A stretch of 64,000 nucleotides of DNA from Odobenus rosmarus divergens (GCF_000321225.1 NW_004450402.1:2454344-2518343); one strand, 5' to 3'. Positions 50,174 to 62,160 are shown, counted from the first letter of the stretch. Notes: generated by a model not told the origin, from the letters alone. Numbers and translations are program-made.

Positions 50174-51033
50174 AACACCAGCTCTTTTAATGAGAACATA
50201 ATCAAGTCAATTCAGCCTTCCTATTCCTTATTATCTGTTGCTTTTATTGAGTAGAGGTTTATCTCCCTTTAATTAAATTTTTATTGCCCTTAAAGTATTA
50301 AGATATCCTTTTCCTCTAAATTAATTGCCTTTCACAGATAACAATTTCCTATTCTTATTTTACACTCTCAAATCCTAATCCCACAGAAGCAAAGTAACCA
50401 GAGAAAGTAAATCAGCACTCCTATACCACTTCCTCAAAGACAAAGAAGGTAATACTCGGAAGCCTGGGGCACCCAAAGAAAATAATCTGATAATTTCTCA
50501 CACAAGTAAAACCTTACTCATAGATATGACTTGGGTACAGCTACCTTCAGCTAAACATGTCCCACTTTCCAAAAACGAGCTGCAGAAACAAAAACATCCT
50601 GCGAGACAACAGAAGCCTTGTGAACTGGAAAGCTGAAGCACCTAATACACACACTTCCCTGTACTCTGTGGGTGCTCCATAAATACTCCCGGGCTGATTC
50701 ACAGGCCAATTACAGCGTCTAGCAAGGACAGAGTCTCCCTGGTCCTACTCTGGGGAGTGTTAGGTATCTACGGTTGCAATTTGTGGTGGTGGCAGAAAGA
50801 GCTCATAGAGAAAAAGGTCTAAAATGACTGGGCTGTTGACAGGTTCACATTATGTTAACTTCGCCTGCACCTCTCCCCAAGCATCTGAGTCTTCAAAAAA
50901 TGGTGTTGTTATTTTCACCACGGGGGGGGGGGTGCGGAGTGAATAAAACTGCCATAAAGGTGCAGAGGGTTCCTTCACCAAAGAGCCAGCCAACAGGCTA
51001 AAAAGTTAAGAGAAAAAAAAAAATAGAAACTTA

Positions 51034-51916
<883 letters not shown>

Positions 51917-51965
51917 CTTTCATGAACTCGCAAGCCCCGATTAGTTCCCCTGACTCCGCTGCCAT
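51917..51965 (-). CDS. CDC14A: CDC14A coding exon 1 (residues 1-16 and first base of codon 17)
   Basis: The minus strand reads MAAESGELIGACEFMK plus one G, then donor GTGAGG at 51916-51911. This is the N-terminus of CDC14A; the paralogue CDC14B starts quite differently, so the assignment is specific. The ATG at 51965-51963 has strong context, with A at -3 and G at +4. An in-frame GTG at 51983 would add six residues but has no support from the family. The exon is inside the CpG island, 791 bp from exon 2. If intron 1 were retained the frame would stay open to 51606, which is chance opening in GC-rich DNA. Confidence 0.96.
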
Positions 51966-51968
51966 CTT
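51958..51968 (-). promoter_or_regulatory. YY1-like motif overlapping the start codon
   Basis: The minus strand reads AAGATGGCAGC, one base off the common YY1 form AAGATGGCGGC, and includes the ATG itself. YY1 sites just downstream of the start site are common in CpG-island promoters; use here is inference. Confidence 0.4.
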
Positions 51969-52320
51969 AAGCGAGATACGCACGGGGGAGGGCTGGGTCG
52001 TGGCCAGCTGAGGTCACCCGCCCCCGGGGGCTTCCCCACTGCCCAGAAGCCGGGAAGCTTGCAGTCCCGAACACCGAACCCGCCCGAGAGAGGCAGCAGG
52101 CGCCGAAGGCGGAGGCGGCTGGGGGGTCAGCGCGCGGGGCGCCCCGGGGACATTCCGTGGGGAACCCGAGCCCGCTCCGCGCGGGGCGCACACGCCCCAG
52201 GCTGTGGCCGCTCCGATTCGGACCCGGCTGCTGTCGCTGCTCCGCCGCCGCCGCGCCAGGGAAACGCAGACCAGCTCTCACGGCCGGGCAAAGTCTTCCC
52301 CCCGCTCCCAAAGTGATCAT
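51967..52320 (-). other. Upstream ORF of 117 codons ending one base before the CDC14A ATG
   Basis: An ATG at 52320-52318 opens a frame that runs to a TAA at 51969-51967, so the junction reads TAA-G-ATG. It is in a different frame from CDC14A. Its start context is weak (T at -3, A at +4), so most ribosomes would be expected to pass it. The predicted peptide is Gly/Ala/Arg-rich and resembles nothing I know, so I treat it as a possible regulatory uORF, not as a protein gene. It matters only if transcripts start upstream of 52320. Confidence 0.4.
52127..52153 (-). other. Short upstream ORF (8 codons) in the presumed CDC14A leader
   Basis: ATG at 52153-52151 is followed by seven codons and TGA at 52129-52127. 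It has G at -3, a better context than the 117-codon uORF, and ends about 160 nt before the main start, which leaves room for reinitiation. Whether it is transcribed is not known from sequence. Confidence 0.35.
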
Positions 52321-52585
52321 AGAGGAGGAGACGTTTGGCCCCGATCGCGCCCGTGGCTACTCGTGCGGCAGCGGGCAGGACTCCAGTGCCCGCGGGCTGG
52401 CAGCAGCTGCTCCGGCTCCTCCTTCGCCACCTCCTTTCAGCAGCAACTCTTCCTCCTCCTCCTCCCTAGGTCCGCCCTCAGACCTTCCTCCCCGCCCTCC
52501 CTCAGCCCCCTCCACTTTCACGGCTCCGCGGCCATCCCTTAAAGGGACAGCCCCGCTCCTTTCTCGGTGCGGGCCCCGCGCCCCA

Positions 52586-52648
52586 GTTACCAGGCGCCCC
52601 GCGGGTCACTAGGAGCCAGTTGCTAAGGCTTTGTTGCCGTCCACCAAT
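52586..52648 (-). promoter_or_regulatory. Inverted CCAAT box and RFX-type half-sites upstream of CDC14A
   Basis: GTTACC (52586-52591), GTTGCT (52619-52624) and GTTGCC (52633-52638) each read RGYAAC on the gene strand, the half-site of the RFX X-box, and CCAAT sits at 52644-52648. NF-Y and RFX sites often occur together, and RFX factors control ciliary genes. The spacing does not form one full palindromic X-box, so this is suggestive only. Confidence 0.3.
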
Positions 52649-52857
52649 TGCTGTACAGGAAACGGGGCCCTCGGCCCCCGGGAGACGGGCGGGGCTTCCA
52701 GACCAGAAACTTATGAATGAAACGGTGGAGTAGGGAGTGGATGTCGGGAAAGGGGCTATTGCGGCTTCATAGGCAAGGATGCGCCCACTAAGTCTTCTCT
52801 CCCTCTAGATTTTCCTCCTCTCTCTTTCACCCCCTCACCCACGTTCTCCTAAACTCT

Positions 52858-52861
52858 TGCG

Positions 52862-52902
<41 letters not shown>
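52858..52902 (+). repeat. (CG)n(CA)n tract beside the CpG island
   Basis: Forty-five bases of strict pyrimidine-purine alternation: about six CG steps, then about sixteen CA steps. Confidence 0.95.
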
Positions 52903-52904
<2 letters not shown>

Positions 52905-53916
52905 AAAAGACCTCAGATCTCCGCGCCCTGCCTACTATAGCAGATCTTTCAAGCGCTCCGCATCCCCCCACCACTGACGGATCTCAATCTTTATTAAAAA
53001 TAAATAAATAAAATTTAAAAAGAAGCGCTACGTCCTCGCTCAAAAGAACATGTACCGGTTTCCTCTACACATACTGGACTTTGATATAACTTGTGCTTTG
53101 TTCTCATGGGGGAAAACGTTCCCACCCGGTCCCCCACGTCCTCTCAGTGGGGCCACCACTGTGGGCACGAAATCATCACAAATGACCAACCTTTATATTG
53201 CTCTAGCCCGGGGGGGGGGGCGAGGGAGCGAGGCCAGCGACACAGGAGAGGACCACTTGAACACGGGGGAAATTAACACAAAAGAATCTCTTTACGTAGT
53301 CTTAGCTGAAGCGCTGCAGGGAGTGGGTCGTCTCAAAAAAGCCCTTGTCTTGTTTCTGTGAAGCTCCTCACATTGTTTGAACAACTTTGATACTGGGTGC
53401 CCGAGGACGCGTCTAATTACAGGAGAGTCCCTTGGATATGAAAATGGCGCTACGGCTCCATCATCAGAAGAGCATGCGCTCTGAGCGGTTTCTCCAGAAA
53501 CAGAAAGGGATTTGCGCCCTCCTTTGGGAGAAAGGGGGCGCGCGAGTGGAGAACGGCCCCGCCGACTTTGAAGGAGCGCTGTGAGGCCAGCGTGTAGAAC
53601 TCAACTCCTTGGTCTTAGCTCGTTAGTCCAAAAAGCGAAACAGTAACAGAAAATAAATATAAGCTGCTTTTGGAAACCTGAATGGTTTGATTTTTTTTAA
53701 TTGTTCTCATAAGAAAAAAAATGTATTTCTTAGATATTCAGAAACAATAGAACATCTCAATTCTAATCAAACATGTCCTTGTAAGAGAGTAAAAAAAAAA
53801 AACCTAACATCCAATTCTTTAGACCATATAAATTTAAAGCTGGAAGAATCATTGAGAAGCAGCTCCTATACCCTATGCCCATACAGCACCGTTTAATCTT
53901 CACATGAAAAAAAAAA

Positions 53917-53940
53917 TATGTATATATATATATATATATA
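53917..53940 (+). repeat. (TA)n microsatellite
   Basis: Uninterrupted TA run preceded by an A-run. Confidence 0.9.
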
Positions 53941-54561
53941 AGAGTTTTTAAAACTATAAAAGTCCTGAAAGATGAATTGTAATGAGTGTTTTGTGTTGAG
54001 ATGCATTCAGTGTCTTACAGGCCACTGGCCATGGCTATGGAGTTCTAAAGGAGGAAAATATCTCTCAAATATGTTGTCCACACTCACACAATTACTTGAA
54101 TTTTGCCTGATATTCCCCCAGTCTTGGTGTCAACAATCATGTTGGCCAAATCAAATTATTTTATTGAAAATTTCTAACACTTTTTTGTATGTGAAAGGTG
54201 GCAAAAGAAAGCAAATGAATGTCAACAAACTTAACCCCTTTGTTTAGAAGTCTGAATTCATGGTGGTAATCTGTTTCCAAATTTGCTGATCTAACATTCC
54301 TGTAGAATCTAAATTCACTTGCAAATTTCCTAAAAACGTTTCATCTCAGTCTGTATTGGAAAAATTGCATGAAAAAAGAAGTCCACATTCTCATACAACA
54401 TATAAACTTTTAATCTCACGAAGTCAATATAGTCTAATGAACTCTAAATCTGCATTTTCAGAGAAAGCAGCTTTAATTGAACACCCTCTTGTTATTTTCT
54501 AAAATGAATTTACAAAAACATTTCTTTCACGTAATTCCCTGGCTTAGAAATTTTGGTCATG

Positions 54562-54760
54562 GGGGTGCCTGGGTGGCTCAGCCATTAAGCGTCTGCCTTC
54601 GGCTCAGGTCATGATCCCAGGGTCCTGGGATCGAGCCCCACATCGGGCTCCCTTGCTTGGCGGGAGGCCTGCTTCTCCCTCTCTAACTCCCCCTGCCTAT
54701 GTTCCCTCTCTGGCTGTGTCTCTCTCTGTCAAATAAATAAAATCTTTATATAAAAAAAAA
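54562..54760 (+). mobile_element. CAN-SINE with perfect 16-bp TSD
   Basis: TSD AGAAATTTTGGTCATG at 54546-54561 and 54761-54776. Confidence 0.97.
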
Positions 54761-55544
54761 AGAAATTTTGGTCATGAAGAGTGAATTATGACCTGAACAA
54801 ATAAAAGTTTTTAAAATTAAGAACTCAAAATGAAAAAGTTTCTTTTTCCTTAGCATATTTACAATATGGGTATTATAATGAAATTCTTGAAGACTCTCTA
54901 AGTAATTTTTTAATATTGCACAAAAGAAAAATAAGTGATTATCAGTATAACGAAATCTGTCTAAACCAAAATCTGCACAATCTAAAAGATATGGAATATT
55001 CTACAAGGAAAATTGTAAACAAGCTAGTGCATACGCATAGCACACATCCACCTCAAGGTTCTAATGAGATCATAAAATGCTTTATTCCCTCAATTACCAT
55101 GAGGTCAGTGTTCCTATTGGCTGCAGTTTCATAATAAAGGCATGATTTCAGTCTATGGAGGAAGATAATGGAAGAAACTTCTTTCCAATCATCCAACTTA
55201 ATAAAAGTGTTAGGAAATGACTTTAATTTTGAAGAACAATAAAGAAACGTGTTTCACACATAAAGAAAATACTGAGAGAATTAAAATGTCACTCAATGAA
55301 GAAAAGGAAGGAATATTATACATAGAAATCTAACAGTTAAGTATAAAATTGTCTCAACGACAGTAACTCTGCAAACATCACTTGAATCCTGTCTCTCACA
55401 CAGTGAGAGGCAGTCTACAGACTATGTGTGTGTACCTGCAGAGCTAGAAAACTCACTGTAGGAGGCAGCTCCAAAATTTGTCACCAAAATATGTCTGGTT
55501 CTAATTCTGCCCCTTGAAGCCGTACTGAACACCCTTAGTCATTC

Positions 55545-55760
55545 TTGAACATAACGCCTCTTCAAAAATGCAAAGGCAGCTCCCCTGGACCACTTCTTCC
55601 TCTTAGTCTTTCCCAGATTAAAATCCTCATTTCTTTCAACCTTTTCTTAAATTACATGGCTTCAAGTCCAGTCACTTTCTTCTCCAATGTGTCTATCTCC
55701 CTTAATAAGTGTGTCCCAGAACTGAATGCAGGCCAGTGATGACCTAGTGTGACTAGTTCT
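55545..55760 (+). mobile_element. CR1/L3-like LINE relic
   Basis: TACATGGCTTCAAGTCCAGT and GTGTCCCAGAACTGAATGCA resemble CR1/L3 3' segments. Low certainty. Confidence 0.35.
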
Positions 55761-56063
55761 GAGATCAGAAAAAAGCACCGATAGAAGATTCAGATGAGAA
55801 GAAGGCGATGAAAAACGTAAAAGAACCAAGTTTGATCATTTAGCTGCAAAAAGAAGGAAACTATTCTCTGTTGTTGGAGAAGGGTAAGGATAAATTTGCT
55901 TAGGCTAATCAAAGACCTGACAACTGTGGTATTTACATATTCTATTCAAAGTATCATTTCTTATTAGGATATAGTATGGGAACATGCTCTTTTAGTTGTT
56001 TTCAGTCATGCTGATGTTATATGAGTAAGTAAAAAACTATAGAATACCTACTTTGAATTCTTT

Positions 56064-56260
56064 TTTTTTTAAGATTTTATTTATTTATTTGACAGAGAGA
56101 GATATAGCGAGAGCGGGAACACAAGCAGGGGGAGTGGGAGAGGGAGAAGCAGGCCTCCCGCGGAGCAGGGAGCCCGATGTGGGGCTCGATCCCAGGACCC
56201 TCGGACCATGACCTGAGCCGAAGGCAGACGCTTAACGACTGAGCCACCCAGGTGCCCCCA
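56064..56260 (-). mobile_element. CAN-SINE with 15-bp TSD
   Basis: TSD TACTTTGAATTCTTT at 56049-56063 and 56261-56275. Confidence 0.97.
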
Positions 56261-56388
56261 TACTTTGAATTCTTTCTAAAAATTAATTTTCAGTTTAACT
56301 GTGAAACAAGGAAAACTGTGCTTCTGAGTAATTTGATATTCAAAGTAATTTGAATTGTTTAAATATTTTGATTCCTTGTCTGGTACCA

Positions 56389-56435
56389 AAAATAATTTAA
56401 AGCAATTTTTAGTTATAATTGCTTTAAATTATTTT
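56389..56435. repeat. Perfect 19-bp inverted repeat (hairpin)
   Basis: Arms 56389-56407 and 56417-56435 are exact reverse complements around a 9-base loop; each has a GC dinucleotide in an AT-rich arm, so this is not simple TA repetition. Confidence 0.9.
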
Positions 56436-56590
56436 ATATTGTATATTATTATATATTATTACATATTATATATTATTATATATAATAATGCTTATAATAT
56501 AATAATAATATAATAATAGTGTTTCTCAATGATTCTTCCAGCTTTAAATATATATATAATTATATATAATATATTATATATATAATTACA
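56436..56590 (+). repeat. AT-rich low-complexity tract
   Basis: Irregular TATT/ATA repeats with several short palindromes. Confidence 0.85.
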
Positions 56591-57537
56591 ATTACAAACT
56601 GTTATTACAGAACAATCAAAATACCAAAAATATGTAGATAATGTGACTCATGAAACAGCTGCCCACAGGTGCTAAATCTTGGCCAACCCAGACAAATTCT
56701 GCATCACACTGATAACCAATGCCTGTTTAAGAACTCCAAACCAGAATCAAAGATGGTAAGAATCTGGAAGGATCTGAGAGATCGGCTAGTTCCAGTTTTC
56801 AAACAGGCTCCATAGAGCCTAAGGTAGCAAAGGCCCCACCTAGGGATGGGGGTGGAGAATGATGGATGAGGACACAGGGCTACTACAAAATATTTCACTT
56901 GTAAAAATGATGCGGCAGATAGAGGAAAGAAAACAGAAGAAGAAACTGAGGTCCATGGTGGGTAATTAATTTTCTGAAGTTACATAACTGATTGGTGGTA
57001 GAAACAAGACCAGTATTCATTATTTGCACTAATACCAATAATCTTTTCTCAATTTTCTCCTAACTTAGCTCATCTTACATTGTTTAGCTCATGGGTTCTT
57101 AAACTTTTGAGATGATAAAATGTCAAGCAATAATAATGTATATGCCTAATATTTTCTTCAAATTTTTAAAGGAAATATTGAAATAATTTAAGCTCTGAAT
57201 GGAAAAATAAGAGATGTTGCATTATCTGCCACTGCTATTGTTGTGATATGGCTTCTATAAAAATCTGAATTATTTTTTCCACTATTTCTTAATAGTATAA
57301 CCAGTATTCTATAGAACATAGTTTGAGAAATTTAGTGAACATTAAATATAACAACTCAATTCAATAATCGTCTTATCCTTGACTGATGCAGCCAGTAAAG
57401 AATGACAACTTTTTAGAATATGAAAGAAAGTTCCATGGCTAGGTCAATATACTTAACAGTGCTCAATTTATTGGCCAGTTTGCTAGATTTTTCAAATAGG
57501 CTAACAACTCAATACCGTTTTAAAATTTACAGAATTT

Positions 57538-57746
57538 GGGGCACCTGGATGGCATAGCTGATTAAGCATCCAACTCTTGGTTTTGGCTCAGGTCCTGATC
57601 TCAGGGTCCTAATCTCAGGGTCATAAGATCAAGCCCCACGTCGGGCTCTGCGCTCAGCGTGGAGTCTAGTTGGAGTTTCTCTCTCCCTCTCCCTCTGTCC
57701 TTCCCCCACCACGCTCTCTCTCTCATATAAATAAATAAATCTTTTT
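57538..57746 (+). mobile_element. CAN-SINE, first of a second serial pair
   Basis: Target copies TTTACAGAATT (left, ending 57537) and CTTACAGAATT (right, ending about 57764). The body has a tandem repeat of ATCTCAGGGTC at 57598-57623. Confidence 0.93.
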
Positions 57747-57764
57747 TAAAAAACTTACAGAATT

Positions 57765-57960
57765 GGGCGCCTGGGTGGCTCAGTCGTTAAGTGTCTGCCT
57801 TCAGCTCAGGTCATGATCCCAGCATCCTGGGATCGAGCCTCACACAGGGCTCCCCGCTCAGCAGGAAACCTGCTTCTCTCTCTCCCACTCCCCCTGTTTG
57901 TGTTCCCTCTCTCACTATATCTCTCTGTGTCAAATAAATAAATAAAATCTTAAAAAAAAA
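57765..57960 (+). mobile_element. CAN-SINE, second of the serial pair
   Basis: Starts directly after the second target copy and is followed by CCTTACAGAATA, the third copy. Newer CCCACTCCCCCTG body. Confidence 0.95.
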
Positions 57961-58234
57961 AACCTTACAGAATATATCTATCTACATTTATTTGTCATTT
58001 CTACTCTTTTTCTGAAGAGGAAATAAAGAAGTGAACACTTTTTTCTCCAAAAATGTATAAAATAATATTCTGTGTGCCACTCCTCACCCCCATCACCACT
58101 GCCTCAACTACCACCACCCTCATCACCATCACTTTAGTGACACGTTTTGATCTCAAGTTTCCAATGTGCCCTCACAAGCCCATTTAATACATGTCCCTAC
58201 TATACTCTGTACATGTTTCTAGCAGGAAAGTAAT

Positions 58235-58400
58235 AATAATTAACAGTTAAATTTTGTTGAAAACCGTGCACAGCAATTTGTACCTCAGCTCACACATCAG
58301 TTGCCTATGAGGTAGGTACTATTATTATTCCCATTTTACAGATGAGAAAACCGCCACAAAACAGATGCATGGAGCATGAATAGATAAATGAGTAATTAAA
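58235..58400 (-). mobile_element. MIR SINE relic
   Basis: ATGAGGTAGGTACTATTATT and CATTTTACAGATGAGAAAAC are reversed MIR core sequence. Confidence 0.85.
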
Positions 58401-58469
58401 ATGTTGGGAAACAAACTCACCTGAATTGCTTCTTTATGCAAAGCAGTTCCTTTGCAGCCGGGAGTCATG

Positions 58470-58640
58470 GAAAAACTACTGGATTTATCATCAGAAGCCA
58501 GGTTTCAGGCATCACTCTATCACCAGCTGTGTGTATTATCTTAGACTGTTTCTTCTGGCATTAAATAGGGATTATAATAATTTCTAATTCACAGGAATAA
58601 TAGAATTAAATAACAGTGCCATGATGTGATGCCATTGTGT
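58470..58640 (+). mobile_element. MIR SINE relic
   Basis: CTATCACCAGCTGTGTGTAT, AATAGGGATTATAATAATTT and AACAGTGCCATGA follow MIR order in the opposite sense to the neighbour at 58235. Confidence 0.6.
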
Positions 58641-59713
58641 AAATATTTCTTATTAATGTTAAAGCTTATATTAAATACAAAATTATTTCCAAAATCAGAT
58701 ATTCACAAGCCTCAAACTATTATATTTCTTTGGATCTAGGTATTTTTACTTAATTTACTTCTGGCAATAACATAAGCAAAATAGACACTCACGGAGAAGT
58801 TCTTTTTATCAACTGAGGACATCCTCACAAGGTAAAAGTTAACTTTGTTTTTCATTTCTGACTGCTTATATCCATGATACTATCTCTAGAGTGTGATGGG
58901 GGCCAAGGACCCCATTCAGGCATCCTCAGTGGATTCCTAAATTCCCCTGCTCTGGCTCACATTCTTTTAATCGTTCTGTTCCAGAAGCCTGGGACACAAA
59001 TGTTGTTCCCTGCAGTTCCCATGGGGACCCTTGAGGCCCCTTTGGAATTCTAGGTTTCTGGTGCCAACTCCTGTGCAGAAACTCCAGGAGAAAATAATCT
59101 TTTCAATAAATTAACAGGAGGCCCTTGTTTTCCATTTTTCCAATCACAAAATACTGTATAATTTCACCGAACTGATGGTTATTCTTGCTGTTGCTGTTAA
59201 CACCTATACTTGTATTGATTCCCGTGGGGGGAAAACATACTTTATATCTTCCATGGACCAAGCCTTCCTACATTAGGATCTATGTCATTCTCCAGAGTAT
59301 ATCCGAAGTATAATTCAGATTTATGAATGTAGGATAATCATAATATGAGTAATCTGACATGCACACAAACCAAAATAATTTCTGCTTATCCTAAAATTAT
59401 TAGAATATTTTAGATTAAATATTTCTCATCATAACTATGTTTTATTTCTCATAACATCACATATACATTTTCATATTTATGCATCCATTAATTTAGCAAA
59501 TATTAACTGTGTACCATGTACTTGGCATTGTGCCAAGTGCTAGGATTAAAATCAAGAACAAGGTCGATTTATTGTTCTTAAGGAAGCAACATTCTAGAGA
59601 TGGATGTAGGTAAGCAAGCAAGCTCCATAAGCAGGATACATGCAGTAGAAAAACTTTGAATAGGATCCAAGCTGAGAAGCAAGGGAAGAGTTCCCTAAAG
59701 AACCTAGATTTGT

Positions 59714-60024
59714 GGCGCCTGGCGGGCTCAGTCGGTGGAGCACGCAACTCTTTTTTTTTTTTTTTTAATTTATTCATTTATCTGAGAGACAGCAGGCGAG
59801 CAGGGGGAGTGGCAGAGGGAGAGAATCTTCAAGCAGACTTCCCGTGGAGTGTGGAGCCCAACACAGGGCTAGATCCCACAACCCATGAGATCACGACCTA
59901 AGCCAAAACCAAGAGTAGGATGCCCGACAACTGAGCCACCCAGACACCCCAAGCATGCAACTCTTCATCTCAGGGTCATGAGTTCAAACCCCACGTTGGG
60001 AGTAGAGCTTACTTTAAAAATAGA

Positions 60025-60063
<39 letters not shown>

Positions 60064-60064
60064 C
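59714..60064 (+). mobile_element. CAN-SINE, older short subtype, split by a nested SINE, AAAT tail
   Basis: GGCGCCTGGCGGGCTCAG to GCACGCAACTC, then AAGCATGCAACTCTTCATCT to TAGAGCTTACTTTAAAAATA. The tail has expanded to about ten AAAT units (60024-60062). Confidence 0.92.
59751..59950 (-). mobile_element. CAN-SINE nested at the ATGCAACT site
   Basis: Flanked by AGCACGCAACTC and AGCATGCAACTC; a different, more diverged subtype than the nest at 20543. Confidence 0.93.
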
Positions 60065-61174
60065 ATCAAACCCCAAAAAAAAACACTGGAGAATCCTAAA
60101 CTTGAAGGTTGAATAGGAGCTAGTCAGATGATGGAAGCCAGCCTATAGAGGGAGCAAGGTGGCAGGAAGGTGGGAAGAAGAAAGATACACAAAGAGGAAT
60201 TCTCAGACTGAGGGAAGTATATGTGCATAGGCTGGGATGCAATAGAGAAAAGGCTAGTTCAAATTTCCATTTGGCTCCAGCATAGAGAATGGAGTGGGAG
60301 GAAAGGGAAAAGAATCTTGGTATGAAAGGTTAAAAATTTGGACTTTATCCAGAGGGTAATGGGGCCCCAAAATGAAATATATTAAGTAGGCAAAGCCTAG
60401 TCAGGTAGGGATTTTAAAATTGCCAGAAATAGTCTGTGAAGTATTTAAACTAATTGTAAACAGACTGGAGCTTACTCCATTAATCCTCAAAGAAGCGGAA
60501 TTATAGCAAGAATATAGACTTAGGTTCACTTAATAGGATCTTCCATTCTTTCTTTTTTTTTGCTCTCATTATTAAAAAGACAAAGTAGAACTTGCCCATT
60601 TTTTACAGAACATAATTAGGTGCATAAAGGGAAGAGTTGTCTGAGATTGCTGAAATTTAATTTGCATATATTGGAGATAAATGTGGATAAGACAATGTAT
60701 ATTTCTTCTATACTGTTTTTTTAGTACAAAGACCCTAAGCAAATGTAAAATATAGAATATACCAGAATTACACTTGATTAAAATATTTTAATTAACTGAC
60801 AAAGTAACAGGATTTGTAAGAATTTGATTTCTAAAAGCTTTTTTAAAAAAATTTCAGAAATAATAAATTAACGTAAATCATTTGATTACTTGACTTCTTA
60901 TATGGCATGTTGATTGTCCCTAACCACTTTGACTATAAAACAATCTACTTCAGATTCTAGGTTGAATAACCTCCTAAAGTGTTCCAAAAGGAAAATCTCT
61001 GAAGAGCACTGACTATTACTATCTAATTAATAATTTCCCAGATTTTACATGATTAAAAACCACAGATACAAAGTGAATATACCTGGCATGAAATCAGATC
61101 TTTGCTCTCATCCCCATAGCAGGCAATGCTCATAGTGTGCTAATGCCTTTAAAATGCAGGAAACATACCCTTTT

Positions 61175-61374
61175 TATTTTTAAGATTTATTTATTTATTT
61201 ATTTTGAGAGAGTGAGAATGAAAGAGAGAGAGTCCATGAGAGGGGAGAGGGTTAGAGGGAGAAGCAGGCTCCTCACCGAGCAGGGAGCCCGATGCGGGAC
61301 TCGATCCCGGGACTGCAGGATCATGACCTGAGCCGAAGGCAGTTGCTTAACCAACTGAGCCACCCAGGCGCCCG
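61175..61374 (-). mobile_element. CAN-SINE with 16-bp TSD
   Basis: GGAAACATACCCTTTT at 61159-61174 and GGAAACATGCCCTTTT at 61375-61390. Same subtype as 8062 and 16825. Confidence 0.97.
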
Positions 61375-61614
61375 GGAAACATGCCCTTTTAAAAGAGTTT
61401 CGTTTTTGGTAGTTCTCTCCTGTTTCTATCCACAACATTTCTCACACCGAATATGTGGGTGCTTTCCAAACCAAGCAATTTGTCCAATTCTCCGCAGACA
61501 CCAGCTTCAATTCTGCCACTATCTACCTGGAGTTGGCACAGACCCCACAGATGAAGGGCTCAGTTCCACGAGACTGCTCTGCTTCAGATGCCAGGCACTA
61601 GTTCAAGACTGTCA

Positions 61615-62150
61615 CCTGCACTGACCAACAGGCTATAAATCAGGGGTCCCCACAACCCCCTCCTCAGGTTCAATAATTTGCTAGAAAAGCTGACAGGCCT
61701 CAGGAAAACATTTTACTTCCTATTACCAGTTTATTACAAAGGATACAAATCGGGAACCGCCAAATGGTGCATAAGACCAAGTATGGGGGAGGGGCTCAGA
61801 GCTTCCATGCCCTTTCTGGGCGTGTCACCCGGCCAGAACCTCCACGTGTTCACCAACTCAAAAGCGCTCGGATTCCCATCTTTAATCACTGGCCATTAGT
61901 GACTGAACTCAATCTCCAGCCTCTCTCCCCTCCCCCTGAGGTCTAGAGGTGAGGCTGAAAGTTCCAACCCTCTAATCACATGGTCGGTTCCTCCGGTAAT
62001 CCGCCCCATCCTGAAGCGATCTAGGAGCCCACCAGGAATCACCTCATAGCATAAACTCAGGTATGACTTGTTATGAATAAGCAAAGATGCTCCTCTCACC
62101 CTTATCGTTCAGGAAATTCCAAAGTCTTAGAAGCTCTGTGTCAGAAATGG
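61615..62150 (-). mobile_element. Ancient LTR-like repeat, family not named with confidence
   Basis: CAGGTTCAATAATTTGCTAG, TTACCAGTTTATTACAAAGG, GAAAGTTCCAACCCTCTAAT and AGGAGCCCACCAGGAATCAC form a block I recall as a dispersed, LTR-type mammalian repeat. No retroviral coding sequence is visible. A search of a repeat library would settle it. Confidence 0.35.
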
Positions 62151-62160
62151 GAAGAAGACT

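Larger units (their letters stand above)
59480..60420 (-). mobile_element. L2 LINE relic interrupted by nested SINEs
   Basis: TGTGTACCATGTACTTGGCA and CAAGTGCTAGGATTAAAATC begin the reversed L2 end; after the SINE block, TAAAAATTTGGACTTTATCC continues it. Confidence 0.6.

Noticed and set aside
52157..52612. 151-codon plus-strand frame in the CpG island, as a possible divergent gene
   Set aside because: Ser/Pro/Arg low-complexity peptide caused by CpG-island composition; overlapping open frames of the same kind exist in other phases.
53050..53361. 103-codon frame upstream of CDC14A, as a possible upstream gene exon
   Set aside because: Contains a poly-G run read as glycines and no known motif; no splice structure supports it.
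53590..53640. Possible degenerate tRNA
   Set aside because: No cloverleaf or proper A and B boxes could be formed.
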